Below the pieces are notes generated by a model. It ran no database searches and was not told the origin of the DNA. It worked only from the letters and a program-made list of their open reading frames with translations. A stretch of DNA of 64,000 nt, taken from an uncultured Christensenellaceae bacterium (GTDB lineage: Bacteria; Bacillota; Clostridia; Christensenellales; Borkfalkiaceae). The position numbers and the translations under genes are program-made. The first letter of the stretch is position 1. Every line of letters starts with the position of its first letter. The DNA lies in the NCBI GenBank assembly GCA_910587005.1, contig CAJULB010000003.1, forward strand, positions 186,001-250,000, read 5' to 3'. This document shows, one piece after another, positions 34,338-43,637 of this stretch.

Positions 34338-35015
34338 TCAGAACAATTCTATATTAATAATTGTGTCTGCGGTTGCAATTTGCAGCTTCCGCAAATCTTT
34401 GGAATAGATTATTCCTCCCGCCGCGTCGTCACATTCCGCAATCAGCCGTTTGAGTTCGACGGTGAAGCAGTTGTTTTCGTTTGCGCTTAAAAGGCTTTTA
34501 AGCCCGCTTTTTATGTCGGAAATGACTGATTTTGCGTTGCTTTGATTATAGGCGCCCGTATCCAAAGCGTTTGCGCAGTCGTATGCAAGGCGGGCAAGCG
34601 AGTTTAAAGTATTTAAGTTTCCTCGGTACAGCTCGGCGTGTTTTTTTGCGTAAGAGGTTTTCAGACGGTATTCCTCGGTCTCAATTTTAAGAACCGAGCA
34701 GGACAGATTGCGGTCTTTCAGTTCTCGGCACACGTTTTCCGCGTCTTTTTCTTCATAGTAGCAGGAAACGGTTATGTAGTACTTACCGCCGTGTTCGATA
34801 ATGTAACCCGCCCCGCCGTAAGCCGAAACGGCGGAGGAAATAGAGCCCGCGGAAATAGAGTTATCCTCCATAGCGTAGCAAACGAAGTAGAAGCAGGTTT
34901 TAAATTTAAGCTTCGCTCCCTGACACGAAAAAGCAAATATACACACGGCAACGGTAAACCCTACCGCGGACAAAACGGATATAAAAAAGGGGGAAATTCT
35001 ATTACTTTTTGACAT
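34338..35015 (-). CDS. Membrane-anchored SPOR-like protein
   Basis: A 225-aa protein with an N-terminal helix (about 11-31), then residues 38-110 in a beta-alpha-beta pattern (YFVCYAMED...AVSAYGGAGYII...YYITVSCYYEEKDAENVCRELK...CSVLKIE) that matches the fold of SPOR domains, which bind denuded septal glycan. The last 100 residues are helical and unrecognised. It precedes the polysaccharide deacetylase in the same direction, so both probably act in septal or spore wall remodelling. The SPOR call is from pattern and needs a profile search. Confidence 0.6.
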   Translation of the reverse strand: MSKSNRISPFFISVLSAVGFTVAVCIFAFSCQGAKLKFKTCFYFVCYAMEDNSISAGSISSAVSAYGGAGYIIEHGGKYYITVSCYYEEKDAENVCRELKDRNLSCSVLKIETEEYRLKTSYAKKHAELYRGNLNTLNSLARLAYDCANALDTGAYNQSNAKSVISDIKSGLKSLLSANENNCFTVELKRLIAECDDAAGGIIYSKDLRKLQIATADTIINIELF

Positions 35016-35126
35016 TTTAACCGTAAAATTCCTTAAAACGCTTTAAACGGGCTGTTTCTATATAATATTTAATTAAACACGGATTTATGTTTAATGTAAA
35101 AAGCGTCAATTTATCGTTAAAATCGC

Positions 35127-35154
35127 TTGCAAATTATTTTTAATTTGCTATAAT
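35127..35154 (+). promoter_or_regulatory. Promoter of tRNA-Thr
   Basis: TTGCAA (35127-35132), 16-bp spacer, TATAAT (35149-35154). A perfect inverted repeat TTGACAG-CAAT-CTGTCAA (35175-35192) lies between the start point and the tRNA. Confidence 0.6.
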
Positions 35155-35197
35155 AAATAAGTCAGTTATTTTGATTGACAGCAATCTGTCAACGTAT

Positions 35198-35273
35198 GCT
35201 ACTGTGGCTCAGCTGGTAGAGCAGCTGATTCGTAATCAGCAGGTCGCCGGTTCGAATCCGGCCAGTAGCTCCA
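35198..35273 (+). tRNA. tRNA-Thr (anticodon CGT)
   Basis: Complete 76-nt cloverleaf. The acceptor stem GCTACTG pairs with CAGTAGC, discriminator T, encoded CCA. D-arm GCTC/GAGC, anticodon stem GCTGA/TCAGC with loop TTCGTAA (anticodon 35231-35233, reads ACG), T-arm GCCGG-TTCGAAT-CCGGC. It is a single-gene unit with its own promoter and terminator. Confidence 0.97.
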
Positions 35274-35310
35274 AAAACGCGGCAACCGCATATGCGGTTG
35301 CCGCGTTTTT
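35274..35310 (+). terminator. Terminator after tRNA-Thr
   Basis: Near-perfect palindrome AAAAACGCGGCAACCGCA / TGCGGTTGCCGCGTTTTT right after the CCA end, ending in T5. Confidence 0.88.
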
Positions 35311-35383
35311 ATCTATTTTTCCGCTTTTTTTCAAACCGCTTTTGCACACCGAGGAAAGTTTTTTAAAATATTTCGAAAAACTC

Positions 35384-35418
35384 TTGACAGATAACTGTTA
35401 TTATTGTATGATAACAGT
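35384..35418 (+). promoter_or_regulatory. Promoter and palindromic operator of the GntR-ABC operon
   Basis: TTGACA (35384-35389), 17-bp spacer, TATGAT (35407-35412). The palindrome ACTGTTAT-N9-ATAACAGT (35394-35401, 35411-35418) covers the spacer and the -10, the place where a repressor blocks polymerase. The GntR/YtrA-type regulator encoded second in the operon is the natural candidate to bind it. Confidence 0.75.
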
Positions 35419-35441
35419 AGGAACAGTAAGGAGGGCGTAAA

Positions 35442-35657
35442 ATGCGCGTATGCTTAAGATGTCAGACCGAAATGGTTGAAGACCTCTATATAAAAGTAAA
35501 GGGCGCGCCGTACGGAATAGAAATTTCGGCAGATAAGCGCTGGCTTCTGTCTTCGGACATAATCGGCGAACCCAAGGCGGCGGTTTGTCCCAAGTGCGGC
35601 GAGGTTTCATTTTATTTGACCGATACGTCGGCAATCGGGCGAAAGGGAACAAAATAA
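35442..35657 (+). CDS. Small zinc-ribbon protein
   Basis: A 71-aa protein with two Cys pairs, CLRCQ (residues 4-7) and CPKCGE (about 49-52), making one zinc ribbon. The sequence between includes an extended RWLLSSDIIG segment. Such small nucleic-acid-binding ribbons often precede GntR-type regulators in Clostridia, but no function is established. GGAGGG precedes the ATG. Its TAA shares one base with the ATG of the GntR gene, so translation is coupled. Confidence 0.8.
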   Translation: MRVCLRCQTEMVEDLYIKVKGAPYGIEISADKRWLLSSDIIGEPKAAVCPKCGEVSFYLTDTSAIGRKGTK

Positions 35658-36031
35658 TGCATATAACGATATTATACGAAACGGGTGTACCGATTTACGA
35701 GCAAATCAAAACTCAGATACGCGAAGAAATTCTGCGCGGAGGCTTAAAGGAAGGGGAAATGCTTCCGTCTATCCGCACGCTCGCAAAAGAGCTGAAAATA
35801 GGCATAGTAACCGCAAAGCGCGCCTACGACGACTTGTGCGCGGAGGGCTTTTTGTATTCATTGCAGGGCAAAGGCGTGTTTGTTGCGCGGCTCGAAGGCG
35901 ATATTGCGGACAACTACGCCGTAAACGAAATCCGCGAAAAATTTTTGGAAATAGCTTCTTTTGCGGAAAGAAATTCCGTAGGCAGTGAAAAACTTAAACA
36001 ATTATATAATGAAATTTTCGGAGATAAATAA
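35657..36031 (+). CDS. GntR-family (YtrA-type) repressor
   Basis: Transcription factor of 124 aa. The winged-helix domain covers residues 10-75, with PIYEQIKTQIREEILRGGL, LPSIRTLAKELKIGIVTAKRAYDDL and GKGVFVA, all canonical GntR text. The remaining 45 residues are a short helical C-terminus without an effector domain, which is the YtrA subfamily layout that goes with ABC-transporter operons. ATG 35657 overlaps the stop of the zinc-ribbon gene. It probably represses its own promoter through the palindrome at 35394-35418, perhaps in response to cell-wall-active compounds, as for YtrA. Confidence 0.9.
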   Translation: MHITILYETGVPIYEQIKTQIREEILRGGLKEGEMLPSIRTLAKELKIGIVTAKRAYDDLCAEGFLYSLQGKGVFVARLEGDIADNYAVNEIREKFLEIASFAERNSVGSEKLKQLYNEIFGDK

Positions 36032-36033
36032 AA

Positions 36034-36918
36034 ATGTACGGTTTGGAAATTAACGGTTTAACGGTTGACTTCGGCAATTTTAAGCTGGATAACATAACAA
36101 CGAATATCCGCAAGGGCTGTATAACGGGACTTATCGGCAGAAACGGCGCGGGTAAGTCCACGCTGATAAAGACGATAATGCGCCAGCAGGACGCAGCTGC
36201 GGGTAATATTCTTTATAACGGGCAAAAATTTTCGGAACACGAGGTGGAAATTTTAAACTTGATTGCGTGCGTGTTCGATACCCCGCACTTCAATATGTTC
36301 GCAAAGCCCAAAAAAATGGTTAAGCTCTATAAAGCTCTGTATAAAAGCTTCGATATGGAGCTGTACGACAGGCTTATGAAAAAATTCAATCTGCCTTCCG
36401 ATTTGCGCATAAGCAAATTTTCGTTCGGAATGCAGAGGAAGTACTGTTTAATTATTGCGCTGTGTCAAAGACCGCAGATTTTAATTCTTGACGAACCCAC
36501 TTCTGGCATAGACCCGTTCGACAGAAGCGAGGTGGTGGGGCTTATTCAGGAATTTATGATGAACGAAGACCACACCGTGCTCTTTTCTACGCACATTACC
36601 GAGGATTTGGATAAAATCGCCGACTATATCGTTATGATGGAAAACGGCAAAATTACCATTGACGAGGAAAAGGATACCCTGACCGAAAGATTCCGCCTTG
36701 TGCAGTGCGGCGAGCTTACCGAGCAGATGCGGGCGGGCGCGATAGGTGTTCAGAAGAGTATGTTCGGCTACACCTTCCTCACGCGCGACAAAAATATTTC
36801 GGGCGAAAACGTAAAGGTCAAAGTGCCTACCATAGAAGAGATGTTCGTGCATTTGCTGGGCGAGAACGGCGCATATGCGGGGGGTAATTCTTCAAAAACC
36901 GATATTTTCGGAATGTGA
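36034..36918 (+). CDS. ABC transporter ATP-binding protein
   Basis: Nucleotide-binding subunit of an ABC exporter. Walker A GRNGAGKST (about 36-44), Walker B LILDEPTSGIDP (about 150-161) and the His switch STHITED (about 187) are clear. The signature is SFGMQRK in place of LSGGQ, as in YtrB-type ATPases. Residues 225-294 form a C-terminal extension. It starts two bases after the GntR stop and is followed by two membrane proteins, so the complex is one ATPase with two permease subunits. Confidence 0.93.
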   Translation: MYGLEINGLTVDFGNFKLDNITTNIRKGCITGLIGRNGAGKSTLIKTIMRQQDAAAGNILYNGQKFSEHEVEILNLIACVFDTPHFNMFAKPKKMVKLYKALYKSFDMELYDRLMKKFNLPSDLRISKFSFGMQRKYCLIIALCQRPQILILDEPTSGIDPFDRSEVVGLIQEFMMNEDHTVLFSTHITEDLDKIADYIVMMENGKITIDEEKDTLTERFRLVQCGELTEQMRAGAIGVQKSMFGYTFLTRDKNISGENVKVKVPTIEEMFVHLLGENGAYAGGNSSKTDIFGM

Positions 36919-36931
36919 CGGGGTAAAAACT

Positions 36932-37714
36932 ATGAATGAATTTTTCGCTTATTACCGCGCAATGTATTTAGGCACGGCACGCAATTCAAGGCGCGGCGGC
37001 TGGAATGTTGAAATTTTATTGATTATAATTTCGGGCTTGCTTGTTGCGGGCGTAACTGCATGCCTTAACGAAAGCTACAACATGGATGCCGCCCAAAACA
37101 ATATATCCGGCACAATGTTTATTTACGCATCGACCTTTGTATACGTCTATGCGCTTTCGGCGGGTGCGACGCGCAGGGTTAAACCTTCGGTATTGAATTC
37201 AGCGCCGATAAGCTATAAAAAACGCGCCGTTTATTCGCATCTTTCCGTGTTTATTTCCGGCTTGATTTTTGTGGCTTGCTGGTTTGCCGCTATGCTTGTG
37301 TTCATACTGCTTGTTTCCGTAATAACTCTTATTTTTACAGGCGACTGGACGTTTTTACCGGCATTCGAAGAAAGTGCCGGACTGGTGCAATATCCCGACG
37401 CTCAGGGTATACTGTTTATAATTTTGCTGTTTATCGCGCTTTTCGGCATAGGTATGGCAATTTCGTATATTAAAAACAAAAAAGTACGCTATTCAATGCT
37501 CTTTGCATGGCCCGCAGTATTCGGCGCGTTCGCGCTTTTGCTGGTGAATATGTCGGCTGACGGAAACTTCGTAATCTGCAACAATATGCTTTACAACTTC
37601 AAAAATCTGCCTTTAAGCCGGGTATGGCTTGCGGTTTTTGCGGTAATAGCCGTTGCAATCTGCGCGGGCTCGGTTTATTTGGGCATCAAAACCGAAAAAC
37701 CTAAAAACTATTAA
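36932..37714 (+). CDS. ABC-2-like permease subunit (first)
   Basis: A 260-aa integral membrane protein with about six helices, starting with the cytoplasmic MNEFFAYYRAMYLG. Hydrophobic segments lie at about 27-45, 65-82, 105-135, 165-185, 200-220 and 230-250. No conserved motif gives the substrate. The ATG at 36932 is preceded by GGGG; it lies 13 bases after the ATPase stop. It shares general layout with the next gene (SAPISYKKRAVYSHLSVF here, LAPLSGKRKCVYDFLAVL there), so the two permeases appear to be paralogues. Confidence 0.8.
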   Translation: MNEFFAYYRAMYLGTARNSRRGGWNVEILLIIISGLLVAGVTACLNESYNMDAAQNNISGTMFIYASTFVYVYALSAGATRRVKPSVLNSAPISYKKRAVYSHLSVFISGLIFVACWFAAMLVFILLVSVITLIFTGDWTFLPAFEESAGLVQYPDAQGILFIILLFIALFGIGMAISYIKNKKVRYSMLFAWPAVFGAFALLLVNMSADGNFVICNNMLYNFKNLPLSRVWLAVFAVIAVAICAGSVYLGIKTEKPKNY

Positions 37715-37727
37715 TCAGGGTGCTTAA

Positions 37728-38498
37728 ATGAGAGAATTTTTATATAAAAACAGCTTTTTCCGCTATTGCGGCACAATAAATTTAAGCGATGATAAAAGCT
37801 TTAAGTCGGTTGCGCCCTTTGTATCGTTTTACATTTTAGCGATAATAGGCATTGCAAACGGTATAATGGCGGGCAGTCCTGTTGTTGCGGGAGTTGCACT
37901 GACCGCGTGCTTGCTGTTCTTTGCGGGAACCATTACGGGAACAATCCGCAATTCCGCGCCGAACCTTGTCAGACTTGCGCCGTTAAGCGGCAAGAGGAAG
38001 TGTGTTTACGACTTTCTTGCGGTGCTGTTGTTCGTTTTTATAGGAATAATGGTAATTGCGTTTTTTATCGCGCTGATTGCGTTTATCATATGGGCGGTAA
38101 CGTCGGTCGGCGGTGGTGAAGCCGATACGGCAGTTGACGCGTTTTTTGCAAACGGAACAGGGCTATACGGCGGAATTTTTTGCGCCGCGTATACCGTTAT
38201 TTTGTATTCTGCGGGAATGGTCGGCGGTTATTTCAAATCGCGCAAGCGCCGTAATATTTTCTTTACCGTATTCATTGTCTGCATTTTGTCCGGTTTGATT
38301 TTTACTGGGTTGCCTTATCTTGCAAGCGGGGTTAAAATTTCCGACTATCCGCCGTTGGCTTCGCCGTTTTCAAGCGTGTGTTACAGTAATATGAAGTTGC
38401 CTTGGCTGTGCATTGCGCTGTGGTGTGTAATTGCCGTTGCAATGTTTGTTTCTGCGGTTTGTATGGGGTACAGGTATTACAAGAGTAATAAATATTGA
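37728..38498 (+). CDS. ABC-2-like permease subunit (second)
   Basis: A 256-aa integral membrane protein, about six helices, homologous in layout to the preceding permease, including the motif NSAP-LVRLAPLSGKRKCVYDFL at about 80-100. It is 13 bases downstream of the first permease and ends the zinc ribbon-GntR-ATPase-permease-permease operon, closed by the terminator at 38512. It probably forms a heterodimeric channel with the first; the substrate is unknown. Confidence 0.8.
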   Translation: MREFLYKNSFFRYCGTINLSDDKSFKSVAPFVSFYILAIIGIANGIMAGSPVVAGVALTACLLFFAGTITGTIRNSAPNLVRLAPLSGKRKCVYDFLAVLLFVFIGIMVIAFFIALIAFIIWAVTSVGGGEADTAVDAFFANGTGLYGGIFCAAYTVILYSAGMVGGYFKSRKRRNIFFTVFIVCILSGLIFTGLPYLASGVKISDYPPLASPFSSVCYSNMKLPWLCIALWCVIAVAMFVSAVCMGYRYYKSNKY

Positions 38499-38511
38499 TA
38501 AATACTGCGTT

Positions 38512-38552
38512 AACCGCGGACTTTCGTAAAGTGAAAGTCCGCGGTTTTTTGT
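38512..38552 (+). terminator. Terminator of the GntR-ABC operon
   Basis: AACCGCGGACTTTC (38512-38525) pairs perfectly with 38533-38546 around a GTAAAGT loop, followed by T-rich sequence. Confidence 0.88.
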
Positions 38553-38600
38553 CGTTTTGAACGCGTTCCGCATATAATGTAATACTTGCAAGAGGGAAAT

Positions 38601-39666
38601 ATGGCTTTAAGCGTGTGTCTTATCGTTAAAAACGAAGAGGAAGTAATTGCCCGCTGTTTAAACTGCGTAAAAAAATTCGCCGACGAAATTGTTGCGGTCG
38701 ATACGGGTTCAACCGACAAAACGGTTGAAATTATCAAAACCTTTACCGATAAAGTTTATCATTTTAAGTGGTGCAACGATTTTTCCGCCGCCAGAAACTT
38801 TGCGTTCGGCAAGGCGCACGGCGATTATCTTATGTGGCTTGACGCGGACGACGTGATTTCCGATGAAAACTGCGGAAAAATAAAATCGCTTTTGAGCGGC
38901 GCGGACTTCGATATGGCTTTTTTGCCGTACGCAACCGCTTTTGACGGCGACAGCCCGACTTTCGTTTATTACCGCGAAAGAATTATAAAAAACGGCCGCG
39001 GTTACAGCTTTGCGGGCGCCGTGCACGAGGCTATCGCGCCTTGCGGAAAAATAGTCTACGGCGACGCGCGTATAGACCATAAAAAGGTGAAGGTGGGTGT
39101 GCCGTTCCGCAATCTGAACATTTATCAAAATCAAATTGCCCGCGGAATATCCCTTGACGAACGCTCTAAATTCTATTACGGCAGAGAGCTTTTCTACAAT
39201 AAAATGTACCTTGAAAGCATTGCCGTTCTGGAAGAATTTTTGCGCGGCAACGGCTGGGTTGAAAATAAAATTGAAGCGTGTTTAAATCTTTATTACGCAT
39301 ATACTGCGGTCAACCGCGCGGAAAAGGCGTACGCTTCGCTTTTGAAAGCGTTTTTATACGCTCCGCCGCGAAGCGAAGCCTGCTGTATTATCGGCGAAAA
39401 ATTTATGAGCGAAAACGACTTTAATTCAGCCATATACTGGTATCAATCGGCTTTGAACGCGGAAAACGGCGAGGCGTCGGGCGCGTTCGTTAACCGCGAT
39501 TTTTGCGGGTTTATTCCCTGTATGCAGCTTTGCGTGCTTTACGATAAGCTGGGCGATTATAAGCGCGCGTATGCTTATAATATGTCCGCAGGAAAGTTTA
39601 AGCCGCAAAATTTAAACTATTTAAACAACAAAAAATATTTTGAAGAAATAAGAGGTGTTTTACCGA

Positions 39667-39677
<11 letters not shown>
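38601..39677 (+). CDS. GT2 glycosyltransferase with TPR-like C-terminus
   Basis: Family-2 glycosyltransferase with the GT-A domain at residues 1-150: [37 protein letters not shown] and the metal-binding [11 protein letters not shown] (about 82). Residues 180-358 are helical repeats resembling TPRs ([22 protein letters not shown], ...[12 protein letters not shown]). This domain pair occurs in the SunS-type enzymes and in spore-protein glycosyltransferases. ATG 38601 follows AGAGGG. It overlaps the start of the collagen-like gene by 11 bases, so it most likely glycosylates that protein's Thr residues. A TATAAT-like -10 (CATATAATG) is at 38571-38579. Confidence 0.85.
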
Positions 39678-40851
<1,174 letters not shown>

Positions 40852-40916
40852 TTTTTAATTAACCGCAACTCCGTAAATTAAATTTCAACGGGTTGATTGC
40901 GGTTTAAAAGCAAAGT

Positions 40917-40942
40917 CCCGCGGGTATATTTCTATCCGCGGG
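40917..40942. terminator. Hairpin(s) after the collagen-like gene
   Basis: CCCGCGGGTA (40917-40926) pairs with TATCCGCGGG (40933-40942), one G-T pair. A second, weaker structure pairs AACCGCAA (40861) with TTGCGGTT (40897). Downstream T-runs are short, so strength is uncertain. Confidence 0.5.
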
Positions 40943-40993
40943 GCGTATATTTATTGCAATTAAATTTTATTTTAAGGCAAAGCCGAAAAATAA

Positions 40994-41022
40994 TTGACGG
41001 CAAGGCAAAAAAAATATATAAT
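40994..41022 (+). promoter_or_regulatory. Promoter of tRNA-Pro
   Basis: TTGACG (40994-40999), 17-bp spacer, TATAAT (41017-41022); the tRNA starts 12 bases later. Confidence 0.75.
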
Positions 41023-41033
41023 ACAAACCGTAC

Positions 41034-41109
41034 TGAGGCGTAGCGCAGTTGGTAGCGCGTATGGTTCGGGACCATAAGGTCGTGGGTTCAAATCCCGTCG
41101 CCTCAACCA
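41034..41109 (+). tRNA. tRNA-Pro (anticodon CGG) with U1-A72
   Basis: Complete 76-nt cloverleaf: acceptor TGAGGCG/CGCCTCA, discriminator A, encoded CCA; D-arm GCGC/GCGC; anticodon stem TATGG/CCATA with loop TTCGGGA (anticodon 41067-41069, reads CCG, G37 as expected for Pro); T-arm loop TTCAAAT with two wobble pairs. The first pair is U-A, while bacterial tRNA-Pro usually has C1-G72. Confidence 0.93.
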
Positions 41110-41168
41110 AAACAATGCCGAGTGGCGGTAAAAGCGCCATTCGGCAAAATTTAAATACGGAGAAAATT

Positions 41169-41999
41169 ATGAGCAGAGCGGACGAGCTTTTCATTGCCAA
41201 CATGCAGGACATTCTCAAAAACGGCGTTTGGGATACGGATTTACCGGTCCGCCCCAAATGGAGCGACGGCGCCCCAGCGCACACGGTTAAAAAATTCGGA
41301 ATAGTCAACCGCTATAATCTGCAAGAGGAATTTCCGATTTTAACTATCCGCAGAACGGCTTTCAAATCGTGCATTGACGAGCTTTTGTGGATTTGGCAGA
41401 AAAAAAGCAACAATATCCGCGACTTAAAATCCCACATATGGGACCAGTGGGCTGACGGAAACGGCAGTATAGGCAAGGCGTACGGCTATCAGCTCGGCGT
41501 AAAGCACAAATATAAAGAGGGCGAGTTCGACCAGGTAGACAGGGTGCTTTTCGATTTAAAAAACAACCCTGCAAGCCGCCGGATAATGACAAATATTTAC
41601 ACCTTTGCAGACTTGCACGAGATGAATTTATACCCTTGCGCGTATTCGATGACCTTCAACGTTTCGGGCGACACCCTTAACGGAATACTCAACCAGCGCT
41701 CTAACGATATGCTAACGGCAAACAATTGGAACGTGGTTCAGTACGCAATTCTTCTTATTATGTTTGCGCAGGTTTCGGGACTGAAAGCGGGCGAGCTTGT
41801 CCACGTTATCGCGGACGCGCATATTTACGACAGGCACGTGCCTATCGTTGAAGAAATTATCAAAATGCCCCGCCTAACCGCGCCTAAATTAGAGGTAGAT
41901 ACGAATATAAAGAACTTCTACGACTTCACGGTTGACAGCTTCAAGCTTATAGATTATAAATTCAACGAAAAAAAATACGTTATTCCCGTTGCGGAATAA
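41169..41999 (+). CDS. thyA: Thymidylate synthase
   Basis: Makes dTMP from dUMP using methylene-tetrahydrofolate. Catalytic Cys in NLYPCAYSMTFNV (about 159), RRIMTNIYTFADL just upstream (dUMP phosphate Arg pair), NQRSNDML and DAHIYDRHV near 222. 276 aa. ATG 41169 has GGAG nine bases upstream; longer readings would run into tRNA-Pro and are rejected. A weak hairpin (TGCCGAGTGGCG / CGCCATTCGGCA, 41116-41146) lies between the tRNA and this gene. folA follows 50 bases later and recycles the dihydrofolate it produces. Confidence 0.95.
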   Translation: MSRADELFIANMQDILKNGVWDTDLPVRPKWSDGAPAHTVKKFGIVNRYNLQEEFPILTIRRTAFKSCIDELLWIWQKKSNNIRDLKSHIWDQWADGNGSIGKAYGYQLGVKHKYKEGEFDQVDRVLFDLKNNPASRRIMTNIYTFADLHEMNLYPCAYSMTFNVSGDTLNGILNQRSNDMLTANNWNVVQYAILLIMFAQVSGLKAGELVHVIADAHIYDRHVPIVEEIIKMPRLTAPKLEVDTNIKNFYDFTVDSFKLIDYKFNEKKYVIPVAE

Positions 42000-42049
42000 A
42001 ATAAGTAAAGACCTTGATAAACGCAACATATACAGGGGGCAATTTATAA

Positions 42050-42550
42050 ATGAAAGCAATTTTACACGCCGATAAAGAGTGGGGAATAGGCAAGAACAAT
42101 TCGCTTATGTTCCGTATTCCCGCCGATATGAAATTTTTTAAGGAAACCACTACGGGCAACGTGGTTGTTATGGGCAGTAATACCTTAAAATCTTTCCCGA
42201 ACGGCAAACCGCTTAAAGACAGACTTAACATCGTTCTCTATCCCGAGGGCGCACCGCGCGACGACTGCCTTATAGTAAACTCGCTTGACCAGCTTTTTGC
42301 GGAAATCAAAAAATACCCGCCAGAAAAGGTTTTCGTAATCGGCGGAATGATGATGTACAAAACGCTTTTGCCCTATTGCAGCGAAGTGCTTGTAACAAAG
42401 GTTGACGCCGTGGGGGGAGCAGACGCTTTCTTTGAAAATCTTGATAAAAACCCCGATTTCGAGCTTGTTTACGAAAGCGCTCCCGAAGTAACAAACGGCT
42501 ATACGATAAAGTTCACGACGTATAAAAACCTTAATTTAAAACCTTTTTAA
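42050..42550 (+). CDS. folA: Dihydrofolate reductase
   Basis: Reduces dihydrofolate to tetrahydrofolate. MKAILHADKEWGIGKNN (start) with the WGIG loop, MFRIPADMKFFKETT, VVMGSNTLKSFPNGKPL (NADPH site) and VFVIGGMMMYKTLLPYCSEVLVTKVDA are standard. 166 aa. The substrate-loop residue is Met in place of the common Leu (SLMFRIP); otherwise unremarkable. The ATG has GGGG upstream. Operon with thyA, a common pairing. Confidence 0.94.
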   Translation: MKAILHADKEWGIGKNNSLMFRIPADMKFFKETTTGNVVVMGSNTLKSFPNGKPLKDRLNIVLYPEGAPRDDCLIVNSLDQLFAEIKKYPPEKVFVIGGMMMYKTLLPYCSEVLVTKVDAVGGADAFFENLDKNPDFELVYESAPEVTNGYTIKFTTYKNLNLKPF

Positions 42551-42600
42551 GTTGACGCTGTACCGTTTTTTTGTGAAAGGTTTCAGCTATAAATAACGCA

Positions 42601-43563
42601 ATGAGCAATAAAAGCAAGATAGTAATTTTAACAGTAAATATTTTACTTTGCGCGGCAATGGCGCTTTTGACCGTCTTTTTAATGGACGGTTGGGGCGTTT
42701 TGGCGTGCGTTGTTTTTTATTGCATAGCGGGGGCGGGAATTATTGTTTCGCTTATCGCGTTTTTTCTTAAAAAAGACGCAATTTTCAAAAGCGCGTTTAT
42801 TCTGGTCATATGCGCGGCGGCGTTTCTGATTGCCTTTATAGTCGTCGGAAAGGTCGGGCACATTAACGATTACGAAACGGACGAGGAAAAAATAGGAGCG
42901 CTTAAAAGCATGCTTGAAAGCACGGGCGGCTGGGGAATGTTCGTGTACTTTTTAATTCAGGTTTTGCAGGTGGTAATTCTGCCGTTGCCCGCGCTTATAT
43001 GTTACCTCCCCGGTACTTATATCTGGGGTCCGCTTACAGCCACGTTAATAGCCTCTGCCGGTGTTATATGCGGTTCGCTTATCTGTTACGTCATAGGCAA
43101 AGTCTGGGGTAAAAAGGCGGTTGTATGGATAGCGGGTAAAGAAAATACCGAAAAATACGCAAATTACCTCGGCAAACGCGGTAAAGTAATTTTTGTGCTG
43201 ATGCAGATTTTGCCGTTCTTCCCCGACGATATTCTTTGTATGGTCGCGGGTTTGACTGCAATGAGTTTTCCGTTCTTTCTTGTTACAATCGTGCTCATCC
43301 GCCCGCTGATTATCGCGGCTTATTGCTATCTGGGCAGCGGAACGGTCATTCCGTTCGACCAGCCGTGGGGCATAGCGGTGTGGGTTGTAATTTTTGCGGT
43401 CTGCATAGTACTTGCGGTTCTTTCTTTCAAATATCAGGATAAAGTTGAAAAATGGCTCGTTGAAAAATTTACGAAGCGCAAACAAAAACCCGCGGAGGAG
43501 CCCGTGCAATCAGAAGAAGAAAACCCGAACGCTTCGGAAAGCGACGATAATGCAACTCAATAA
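42601..43563 (+). CDS. VTT-domain (TVP38/TMEM64-like) membrane protein
   Basis: A 320-aa integral membrane protein. Helices 1-3 lie within residues 8-85; the VTT domain runs from about 125 to 250, with VVILPLPALICYLPGTYIWG, GSLICYVIGKVWGKK and ILPFFPDDILCMVAG, typical of the SNARE-associated/TVP38 family. A Lys-rich and then acidic tail covers the last 40 residues. These proteins are linked to lipid scrambling and undecaprenyl-phosphate recycling in recent work on DedA/VTT families; the exact role here is unknown. Confidence 0.82.
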   Translation: MSNKSKIVILTVNILLCAAMALLTVFLMDGWGVLACVVFYCIAGAGIIVSLIAFFLKKDAIFKSAFILVICAAAFLIAFIVVGKVGHINDYETDEEKIGALKSMLESTGGWGMFVYFLIQVLQVVILPLPALICYLPGTYIWGPLTATLIASAGVICGSLICYVIGKVWGKKAVVWIAGKENTEKYANYLGKRGKVIFVLMQILPFFPDDILCMVAGLTAMSFPFFLVTIVLIRPLIIAAYCYLGSGTVIPFDQPWGIAVWVVIFAVCIVLAVLSFKYQDKVEKWLVEKFTKRKQKPAEEPVQSEEENPNASESDDNATQ

Positions 43564-43590
43564 AATTTCGGTTTTTAAACTGCATATGTT

Positions 43591-43624
43591 AAGCACGGAA
43601 AAATTCACGCCGTGCTTTTTTTGT
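43591..43624 (+). terminator. Terminator after the VTT gene
   Basis: AAGCACGG (43591-43598) pairs with CCGTGCTT (43610-43617), followed by T-rich sequence. Confidence 0.75.
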
Positions 43625-43637
43625 TGCATACAATATA

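Noticed and set aside
36875..36931. Upstream start for the first ABC permease
   Set aside because: Lies inside the ATPase gene; ATG 36932 has a ribosome site and a sensible N-terminus.
41049..41168. Longer thyA start inside tRNA-Pro
   Set aside because: Would translate the tRNA; ATG 41169 has a good ribosome site and matches ThyA starts.
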